Below are positions 57,834 to 64,000 of a stretch of DNA of 64,000 nt, one piece after another. The notes beneath the pieces are model-generated. The model worked only from the letters and a program-made list of their open reading frames with translations, searched no databases and had not been told where the DNA came from. Origin of the DNA: an uncultured Arachnia sp. Lineage in GTDB: Bacteria; Actinomycetota; Actinomycetes; Propionibacteriales; Propionibacteriaceae. The stretch spans positions 434,001-498,000 of the forward strand of contig CANLTJ010000001.1 in NCBI GenBank assembly GCA_947493995.1. Direction: 5' to 3'. Numbering within the stretch: the stretch's first letter is position 1; the number at the start of each line of letters is the position of its first letter. Made by a program: the position numbers and the translations under genes.

Positions 57834-58718
57834 ATGGCCCGTCTGACACGAGTTCGTCGCGCCGTCGCGCTCGCCACCCGGCATCGGGTCGGCGGGCTGT
57901 ACGAGGGCACCCACCCCTCGCTGCACGCCGGGCGCAGCATGGAATTCAACGATCTGCGTGAGTACGTGCGCGGCGACGACGTGGCGGAAATCGACTGGAA
58001 GGCTTCGGCCCGCAGCGGCGGCCCCCTGCTCGTGAAACGCCACATCGCCGAGCGCCGCACAACGCTCATGGTTGCCGTCACCACCGGCCGTGACTTCGCA
58101 GGCATGGCCTCACCCACCGAGAAGAAGGTGGACGTGGCCGTGCAGGTGGCGGGCGTGTTCGGCTCCATCGCCACGCAGCACGGCGACTACGTGGGGCTTC
58201 TGTTCTGCGACGGCGAGGACATCCGTGTGGATCGGCCCTCCACCCGCGACGTGGAACTGGAACGCATGCTAAGCCACATCGAGGACGCCGTCCGTCCCGA
58301 CTCACCCCCAGCCGGTCTGGGACGGCTGCTGGAGGTGACCGCCACCACCCTGCGGCGCAGCGGCATCGTCGTGCTGGTGTGTGACGACGTGGACATCAAC
58401 GCTGACACGGAGGCGCGCCTCCGGCGCCTCGTGGTGCAGCACGAGGTGATTCTGATCACGATCGCTGACCTGGATCCTACGGATTCGGGCCTTGCGAACT
58501 CCGCCATCGTCGGCCTTGACGACCGCAGGGAGCTCAGCCGTGAACTCCGTGCCGACGCCCAACTGCGTGAGGCCGTCCGGGCGGATCGCGACGAGCGTGC
58601 CGCCCGCCGCACAGCAGTGCTGTCACGGCTGGCCATCCCGCATCTCCACGTCGCCGGCACCGAGGGACTGGTCCCCGCCGTCCTCACCCTGGTGAGGAGT
58701 CATCGCCGTGCCCGTTGA
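57834..58718 (+). CDS. DUF58 family protein
   Basis: 294 aa. The DUF58 core is clear: LHAGRSMEFNDLREYVRG, then DDVAEIDWKASARSGGPL and VKRHIAERRTTLMVAVTTG, followed by a VWA-like half (DYVGLLFCDGEDIRVD). DUF58 always accompanies MoxR and VWA proteins. Begins 4 bases after moxR and overlaps the next gene by 11 bases. Confidence 0.9.
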   Translation: MARLTRVRRAVALATRHRVGGLYEGTHPSLHAGRSMEFNDLREYVRGDDVAEIDWKASARSGGPLLVKRHIAERRTTLMVAVTTGRDFAGMASPTEKKVDVAVQVAGVFGSIATQHGDYVGLLFCDGEDIRVDRPSTRDVELERMLSHIEDAVRPDSPPAGLGRLLEVTATTLRRSGIVVLVCDDVDINADTEARLRRLVVQHEVILITIADLDPTDSGLANSAIVGLDDRRELSRELRADAQLREAVRADRDERAARRTAVLSRLAIPHLHVAGTEGLVPAVLTLVRSHRRAR

Positions 58719-59190
58719 CGTGTTGCTGGAGATCGGTCCGCCCGTCGGGCTCGACTGGCGCTGGTGGGCAATCAGCGCAGCCCTCATGCTCGTGGCGGTG
58801 GCGGTCATGGCCGTGGGTGTCCAACGTTGGCGGATGCTCGGCCGCATTCGCGAGGGATCGTCGGACACCTCCTTGGCGGAGCTGCGCAGCCAGGCACTGG
58901 ACCGGATCGGTGCAGCCACCGCCGGCTACCACTCGGGCGGGATCAACGCACAGACCGCGGTGCAGGAAATGAGCCGGGCCGCCCGCTTCTTCGTTGGCAC
59001 CGCATCCGACGGTGACGCCGATTACGAAACTGCTGCACAGCTGAACACCGCCGCCCGCCGCGATCCTCGACTGCTGGAAGTCGCCACATTCGTCGCATCC
59101 ATCCAGCACGACTGCTTCTCCCCCACTGCGCGCCCCGACGTCGACGCCGTCGCCGCCGCCGCCGAGGAGGTGATCCTGCAATGGCGCTGA
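58708..59190 (+). CDS. Small single-TM protein of the MoxR-VWA cluster
   Basis: 160 aa from GTG 58708. One membrane helix (WWAISAALMLVAVAVMAVG, residues ~21-40), then a helical cytoplasmic domain (ELRSQALDRIGAATAGY, INAQTAVQEMSRAARFF). It resembles the DUF4381-type or similar proteins found between DUF58 and VWA genes. Exact family not assigned. Confidence 0.7.
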   Translation: MPVDVLLEIGPPVGLDWRWWAISAALMLVAVAVMAVGVQRWRMLGRIREGSSDTSLAELRSQALDRIGAATAGYHSGGINAQTAVQEMSRAARFFVGTASDGDADYETAAQLNTAARRDPRLLEVATFVASIQHDCFSPTARPDVDAVAAAAEEVILQWR

Positions 59191-60146
59191 CACAGCCCTG
59201 GTACGGCGTAGCTGTGCTCCTGCTTCTTGTGATCGTGGGCGTGGCCGCGTGGCTGTGGCCGCGCCGTCGTCGCAGTCTCACCTCTGCCCTACCTCTGGCC
59301 CACGCCGCCCGCATCCGTGCTCTGCCCCGCTTCGTCCAACTCGCCCGCGCCCGCGTCCGGTGGCTCGTCATCGAGTCCTTCGCTCTGGCCCTGGTTGCCT
59401 GCGGTCTGGCTCTCCTGGCGGCGGGACCGGTCTCCGCGGAGACTCTCGATGAGCAGCGCAGCAATCGCGACATTGTGCTGTGTCTGGATGTGTCCGGCTC
59501 CATGTCGCAGGTGAACCGCGACGTCATCACCAGCTTCGCCGACCTTGCCGCCGAACTCGACGGGGAGCGCATTGGCTTCGTCCTCTTCGACGCATCTGCC
59601 GTGACCATCTTCCCCTTGACCGACGACGCCAGCTACATCGCCCGCCACCTGCGGGAGACCGCCGAGAATCTGGGCAGCGGAGAAGTGGCGGGCACCCGTG
59701 TGGGAGATCTCGGATCCTCCCTGATCGGCGACGGCCTCGCGAGTTGCCTGCAGCGCTTCGACCAGAGCGACACCCAGCGCTCGCGCACCGTCGTCCTTGC
59801 CACCGACAACCAGGTGGCCGGAACCCCGCTGTTCTCCGTGGCCGACGCGGCACAGCGCGCGGTGGAGCGAGATGTGCTGGTGTTCGGCATCGTGCCCTCC
59901 GACAACAGCGTCGCAGCCACCGATGACCTGACCGCCACGCTGGCACCCACCGGTGGCGAGGTGTTGCTGCTTGGTCCGCAGCCTGATCTGTCCTCCATCA
60001 CCCGGGCTGTGGAGGCCTCACAGGAATCGACGATGCGTGGAACGGCACGCAGTCAAGCCGTTCCACTCGTCTGGCCCGGCGTGGCGTTGTCACTGCTGGG
60101 GATCGTCGGTGCATCGCTGGCCCATCGACGAAGGGCCGTGGCATGA
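59181..60146 (+). CDS. VWA domain membrane protein (BatA-like)
   Basis: 321 aa. TM helices at ~8-26 and ~62-82, VWA domain with intact MIDAS D-x-S-x-S at Asp103-Ser105-Ser107 (IVLCLDVSGSMSQ), and a C-terminal helix. Probably a metal-dependent protein-protein interaction domain facing the outside or held near the membrane. Coupled to the next VWA gene by ATGA. Confidence 0.9.
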   Translation: MALTQPWYGVAVLLLLVIVGVAAWLWPRRRRSLTSALPLAHAARIRALPRFVQLARARVRWLVIESFALALVACGLALLAAGPVSAETLDEQRSNRDIVLCLDVSGSMSQVNRDVITSFADLAAELDGERIGFVLFDASAVTIFPLTDDASYIARHLRETAENLGSGEVAGTRVGDLGSSLIGDGLASCLQRFDQSDTQRSRTVVLATDNQVAGTPLFSVADAAQRAVERDVLVFGIVPSDNSVAATDDLTATLAPTGGEVLLLGPQPDLSSITRAVEASQESTMRGTARSQAVPLVWPGVALSLLGIVGASLAHRRRAVA

Positions 60147-61084
60147 CCCTCACTCCTCTGTGGTTCCTTCTTGCCACCGTGGTGGCCATCCTCGCGCTGC
60201 ACGTGTGGGCCTCGCGCAGGACGCTTCGCACAGCCGCCTTCTGGTTGCGTGCTGCGGTCCTCGTGCTCCTCGGGGCCGTCGCTCTGCAGCCGGCACTCGA
60301 GGGCAGTGAGGACCCACCCACCCCCACCGCCACAGACGTGGTCCTCCTCATTGACCGCACAACCTCCATGGGTGCGTCCGACTATGACGGCGGGCGGCCC
60401 CGCATGGATGGGGTGGCCGCCGATGTGGCCGGCCTCGTGGCAGCCATGCCCAGCGCGCGCTACGCCGTGGTCGTGATGGACAACGACGCACGTGTCGAAG
60501 TGCCGTGGACCACGGACACCACGGCCGTGGTCACCTTCGCCCAGACGATGGGCTGGCGCGAGGAGACCTTCGGCATCGGCAGCGACATCTCCGTCGGCAA
60601 ACCACTGGCCGAGGAACTGCTGAACTCATCGGCCCAGTCCCGCCCACAGGCACGCCGATACCTCGTGTACCTCGGGGATGGTGAACAGACGATGGAGGCC
60701 GTTCCCGCCTCGTTCGACACCCTGGCGCCGCTGCTGACCGACGCCCAGGTGTGGGGCTACGGAACCGAACAGGGTGGCCAGATGACGCTACGCCCGGACA
60801 CGGACGAACCGGTCGAACGAAACGGTGTCCCACAACTGTCCATGATCGATGAAGCCGCACTGCAGCAGATCGCCGACGACCTCAATGGCACATACATTCA
60901 CCGCACCGGACCCGGCGGTCTCGATTTCTGGCCCGACGGCACCGGCGCCGCCGCCAGCCAGACGGGCACGCCAGGCTATTCGCTGGTCTGGCTACTCGCG
61001 CTGGCCGCCGCCGGCGTGCTGGGCCTCGACGTCTGGTTCACGCTGAGGAAGACCCGCGACGCCCGCAGGGAGGCATCCGCATGA
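60143..61084 (+). CDS. VWA domain membrane protein (BatB-like)
   Basis: 313 aa. Two N-terminal helices (5-22, 33-50), VWA domain with MIDAS-like Asp71-x-Thr73-x-Ser75 (VVLLIDRTTSMGA) and C-terminal helix (SLVWLLALAAAGVLGLDVWF). Paired with the preceding VWA protein. Confidence 0.88.
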   Translation: MTLTPLWFLLATVVAILALHVWASRRTLRTAAFWLRAAVLVLLGAVALQPALEGSEDPPTPTATDVVLLIDRTTSMGASDYDGGRPRMDGVAADVAGLVAAMPSARYAVVVMDNDARVEVPWTTDTTAVVTFAQTMGWREETFGIGSDISVGKPLAEELLNSSAQSRPQARRYLVYLGDGEQTMEAVPASFDTLAPLLTDAQVWGYGTEQGGQMTLRPDTDEPVERNGVPQLSMIDEAALQQIADDLNGTYIHRTGPGGLDFWPDGTGAAASQTGTPGYSLVWLLALAAAGVLGLDVWFTLRKTRDARREASA

Positions 61085-61761
61085 CCAGACACCCCCGTCG
61101 GCTCCACTGGTTGCTGCTTCCCGGACTGGTGGCGGCAGCCCTGGTGATCGCCGCCGGCTCGTTGGCGCTGCAGCTCGTGTTCCTGTCCGCGGGCAACTCG
61201 GCCTGGCAGGCGCTGGACAATGCTGGCGCCGAGCGCCAGTACTCACGCTCCATGGATTTCTCGGTTCTCAACAGGTGGATTCCCGTGCACAACCGCGGAG
61301 TCGCACGATTCGAGCAGTCCAGCTGGGACGCCGCCGCCGAGGATTTCCGGGAGGCAGCGTCCCTGGCCCCGGAGGAGCGACAGTGCACGGTCAGGCTGAA
61401 TTGGGCGCTGGCACTTGAGCGCGGCGCCGACGCGCTGCGGGAAGCCGACGACGTGGCGGGAGCGTTGGTCCGCTACACGCAGGCGGAGGTCGTGCTGGCG
61501 GAAGCCACCTGCACCGACGATCCGGCACCGGATGGCGGCACACTCTCCGATGCCTGGAGCGAGGCGCGTCAGCGCGTCGAGGCGAAGAAGACCGAGGGGA
61601 ATGCCACGTGGACACCCCCTGAGGAGTCCTCTGATGCGACGGACCCCAGCGGCGAACTGGACGAGCGCGCCAGGCAGGCACAGGAGGAACGGCAGAGGGC
61701 CCAGGAGCAGCAAACCGGCGACTCTCCCGCGGAGGGTGGCTCAGGTGAGCGCAATTGGTGA
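61081..61761 (+). CDS. Membrane-anchored TPR-like protein (BatC-like)
   Basis: 226 aa. N-terminal helix (WLLLPGLVAAALVIAAGSLA), TPR-like repeats (VHNRGVARFEQSSWDAAAED, RLNWALALERGADALREADD) and a charged Q/E/R-rich tail. TPR proteins close the MoxR-VWA (Bat) operons of other bacteria. Last gene before riboswitch 2. Confidence 0.78.
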   Translation: MTRHPRRLHWLLLPGLVAAALVIAAGSLALQLVFLSAGNSAWQALDNAGAERQYSRSMDFSVLNRWIPVHNRGVARFEQSSWDAAAEDFREAASLAPEERQCTVRLNWALALERGADALREADDVAGALVRYTQAEVVLAEATCTDDPAPDGGTLSDAWSEARQRVEAKKTEGNATWTPPEESSDATDPSGELDERARQAQEERQRAQEQQTGDSPAEGGSGERNW

Positions 61762-61784
61762 CCCCGGGGACACGGAAGCGCCGC

Positions 61785-61910
61785 ATCGGTGTAGTGTCAG
61801 CGGTGTCCAGCAGTAGGGGAATACCGGTGCGAATCCGGAACTGACCCGCAACCGTGAAGATGAGACCTGAGAGGGCCTGCATCCAAGTCGGGATACCTGC
61901 GCTGGATGAG
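61785..61910 (+). promoter_or_regulatory. Cobalamin riboswitch 2
   Basis: Core GGGGAATACCGGTGCGAATCC, CTGACCCGCAACCGTGAAGA and the B12 box AGTCGGGATACCTGC; closer to consensus than riboswitch 1. It starts 24 bases after the TPR-like gene and ends about 90 bases before the toroid-protein start, so it controls the last two genes separately. Confidence 0.93.
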
Positions 61911-62001
61911 TTCCATATCATCGTCGTGGTCTGCGATGGGTTCGGCGCAATCACCCTGCGCCCACACTGCACATAGCAGGCCTCCTGAACAAGGAGTCCC
62001 T

Positions 62002-63468
62002 TTGTCCCTTTTCAAGCGAACCGCCGCACTGTGTGCGGCGTTGCTCCTCACTCTCGGTCTCATGACCCCCCAGACGGCTCGCGCCGACACCCCCACTGAC
62101 AAGAGCATCACCGACGCCTCCACGTGGATCGCCGACAGGTGGGAGAACAACCGCAACCAGTTCTTTGCCGCGGGTACCGTCGCCGACGGGGTCATCGCCC
62201 TCAGCGCCGCAAACCGGGAACCGGACACCGTCCGCTCCATGCTGACCACTTTGAAGAAGGACGGCCCCGGGTACTCGAACGGTCATGGCGACCGGTTGGC
62301 CAAGATGATCATGACCGCCGACATTGCCGGGCAGAACCCGCGCACATTCTTCGGTTGCGAGCGTGATCTCGTCGCGGACCTGCAGGCGATGGTCGAGGAT
62401 CGTCCCTCCACGACCAAGGAGTACTGGGGCCCCTACCTCATCGCCATTGCCCTGACGCGAGCAGGCGAACAAGTTCCCGCATGGGTCATCGCAGACATGG
62501 AGGAGAACCAGTCCGGGACCAGTGGCGGGTTCGGATACATGGAGGGTGGCACCTTCTTCGGCGATCCCGATTACACCGCCGTGGGTATCTCCGCCATGAA
62601 TCTCGTAAAAGGCAATGACAGGAACGCCGCAGACAGGGCGCGCGCCGAAGCCAGCATTGAAGCGGCAGTTCTTTGGTCCGCCGACGCGGTCAATCAGAAG
62701 CAGGACGGGGCTGGCAACTTCTACTGGGAGTCCGACTCCTCCGCCAACTCCACGGGCATGCTCGCGAGCGCGCTCGGTGAGGTGGGCGTCGAAATTGAGT
62801 CGCCCGTTCGCTACCTGACCGCGCAGCAGAATCCCGACGGAGGCTGGCCGGGGATACACAACGGCACGAGATCCAATGTCATGGCCACCACCCAGGCCGT
62901 TCTCGGGGTGATCGGCGAAGGCTATGGCACTGCCCGCAGCAGCCAAGTCCCGGAGATGGAGGACTGCGGAGCAACCAGCCCCACAGAAACACCGACTCCG
63001 CCGGTGAACCCCGCACCCCCCGTCAAGCCCACTCCCCCGAAGACCGTCTACAACACCCCCGGCTACCGCGTCGTCAATGGCCGCGAATGGCGCACGACCT
63101 GTGAGCCGTACTCCCAGACCACCCGATGCACCGCCAACATCAAAGCAACGACAGTGTCACAGGTGGGTGGGCGCTTCGTGGTCACCAATGACTACGTGTT
63201 CAACAACATGACCTACCTGCCGTCATCGCGCTCCCTGTGGCGGAACAATCCGCTGGGCGGGTACGGCAAGGTCAGGGCGAACGTGTCATGGACGGGAAGC
63301 GACGGACGCCAGTGGCGCACTGAGTGTGACACGGCTCTCACCGGGCGCGGCGGCTGCCGCAGTTTCGCCCAGGCCGATGTGATCGAGACCATTTCCCGGC
63401 CCGGCCAGACCAACCAGTACCGGTGGGTCACAAAGGAAATCTTTAACAACATGGTCCAGTTCTCCTGA
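62002..63468 (+). CDS. Secreted alpha/alpha-toroid (prenyltransferase/intrinsic-factor-like) protein with C-terminal four-Cys domain
   Basis: 488 aa from TTG 62002 (AAGGAG upstream). Signal peptide 1-28 (ARA). Residues 30-315 have the repeat pattern of alpha/alpha toroids: SGGFGYMEGGTFFGDPDYTA, YLTAQQNPDGGWPGIHNG followed by NVMATTQAVLGVIG. Pro-rich linker ~324-350, then the same four-Cys domain as the NlpC/P60 hydrolase. Toroid domains form the N-terminal half of animal intrinsic factor and transcobalamin. Corrinoid capture at the cell wall is inferred from fold, riboswitch and neighbours. Confidence 0.82.
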   Translation: MSLFKRTAALCAALLLTLGLMTPQTARADTPTDKSITDASTWIADRWENNRNQFFAAGTVADGVIALSAANREPDTVRSMLTTLKKDGPGYSNGHGDRLAKMIMTADIAGQNPRTFFGCERDLVADLQAMVEDRPSTTKEYWGPYLIAIALTRAGEQVPAWVIADMEENQSGTSGGFGYMEGGTFFGDPDYTAVGISAMNLVKGNDRNAADRARAEASIEAAVLWSADAVNQKQDGAGNFYWESDSSANSTGMLASALGEVGVEIESPVRYLTAQQNPDGGWPGIHNGTRSNVMATTQAVLGVIGEGYGTARSSQVPEMEDCGATSPTETPTPPVNPAPPVKPTPPKTVYNTPGYRVVNGREWRTTCEPYSQTTRCTANIKATTVSQVGGRFVVTNDYVFNNMTYLPSSRSLWRNNPLGGYGKVRANVSWTGSDGRQWRTECDTALTGRGGCRSFAQADVIETISRPGQTNQYRWVTKEIFNNMVQFS

Positions 63469-63510
63469 CCTGCCTCCCCCTTGACTCATACATTCACAGA
63501 AGGATTCTTC

Positions 63511-64000
63511 ATGTCACGCACACAACGATGGCTCACGGGCGCCGCATCCGCCGCCCTGCTGATGGGACTGGCCGTCCCCGCCACTGGCCACGCCGACACC
63601 GTCACGGAACCCACCAATCACGCGGGCGCCTGTGAGGGCGATTCGGGAGTCACGATGGTGATCGACTACCAGGGACTCGGGGGCGGCGCCGAAGTGCGCT
63701 GCTTCACCGGCGACCCAGCGGATGGAGTCGAGGCCCTCCGCGGCGCCGGCTTCACCTTCGAGGGCCCCGCACAATTCGCGGACAGCGCGGTCTGCCGCAT
63801 CAATGGTCGTCCTGCAACCGACGAGACCATTCCACTCGACAACGATCCCACCTACACCGAGGACTGCGCCCAGTTCCCGCCTGCCAACGGCTACTGGTCC
63901 TACTGGCAGTCCAGTGACAGGGGCCAGGAATGGGACTTCTCGCAAATGGGGATAGCGGGTACCGACCCGGAACCCGGCGATTGGGAGGGCTGGTCCTTCT
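63511..64000 (+). CDS. Secreted DUF4430/transcobalamin-C-like protein (3' end outside window)
   Basis: First 163 codons of a gene that runs off the right edge. AGAAGGA precedes ATG 63511. Signal peptide 1-28 (GHA), then a domain with Cys41, 64, 95, 119 (two likely disulfides), GVTMVIDYQGLG, EALRGAGFTFEGP, and YWSYWQSS...GDWEGWSF. It is similar to the N-terminal domain of the surface protein at 51104 and resembles the DUF4430 beta domain. In animal B12 carriers this domain folds with a toroid; here the two are on adjacent genes. Confidence 0.75.
   Translation, partial: MSRTQRWLTGAASAALLMGLAVPATGHADTVTEPTNHAGACEGDSGVTMVIDYQGLGGGAEVRCFTGDPADGVEALRGAGFTFEGPAQFADSAVCRINGRPATDETIPLDNDPTYTEDCAQFPPANGYWSYWQSSDRGQEWDFSQMGIAGTDPEPGDWEGWSF

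Overview
The window is high-GC DNA from an actinomycete. Gene content and order (guaB, guaB3, groES/groEL under CIRCE, tsaD-rimI-tsaB-tsaE, nnr, acpS, glmS, coaA, glmM) match the conserved housekeeping block that follows the ribosomal-protein genes in Actinomycetota. A Propionibacteriaceae/Tessaracoccus-like host is my best inference, not a proven identity. I saw no rRNA, tRNA, CRISPR array, phage or transposase gene.

1-18 kb: a trehalose-synthase-like GH13 enzyme (cut by the window edge) with an LLM-type flavin enzyme; two ABC-2 exporters, one with its own TetR regulator; two small toxin-antitoxin-like loci and a decayed membrane gene; an SRPBCC protein with an FAD amine-oxidase-like enzyme; chorismate mutase, GuaB3 and GuaB; an AAA ATPase; a DUF1540 mini-protein; an iron-box gene (DUF2470-like); then groEL and groES, separated by a dense array of small hairpins and preceded by two CIRCE operators. 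18-25 kb: a complete oligopeptide ABC importer (OppA, B, C, DF). 25-41 kb: methyltransferase, S4 protein, butanediol-type dehydrogenase, the t6A genes (with a GNAT-TsaE fusion), a DEAD helicase with a long RD-rich tail, a DyP peroxidase divergent from a PCu(A)C copper lipoprotein, a glycosyltransferase, NnrDE, AcpS, a lipoprotein, PhzF and a frameshifted DUF3995 gene. 41-50.6 kb: GlmS, photolyase, CoaA, a secreted NlpC/P60 hydrolase, GlmM, a P450 and a MazF-type TA pair.

50.9-64 kb is the most unusual part: two cobalamin riboswitches, 10.9 kb apart, each head a same-strand gene run. The first run encodes a signal-peptide surface protein with a DUF4430/transcobalamin-C-like domain on a proline-rich stalk, a second membrane-anchored exported protein, an ECF-type T component, a double ABC protein whose ATPase motifs are eroded, an S-like membrane component, then MoxR, DUF58, two VWA membrane proteins and a TPR-like membrane protein, nearly all start/stop overlapped. 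The second run encodes a secreted alpha/alpha-toroid protein ending in a four-cysteine domain also present in the NlpC/P60 hydrolase, and a second DUF4430-like secreted protein. A toroid plus a DUF4430 domain is the two-domain layout of animal intrinsic factor and transcobalamin, so I propose a secreted and surface-displayed corrinoid capture system that feeds an unconventional ECF transporter. The role is inferred.

Four copies of a roughly 150-bp element with CTGATCAAT/ATTGATCAG ends, a 51-bp tandem repeat and a 25-bp-arm hairpin are the main non-coding structures.
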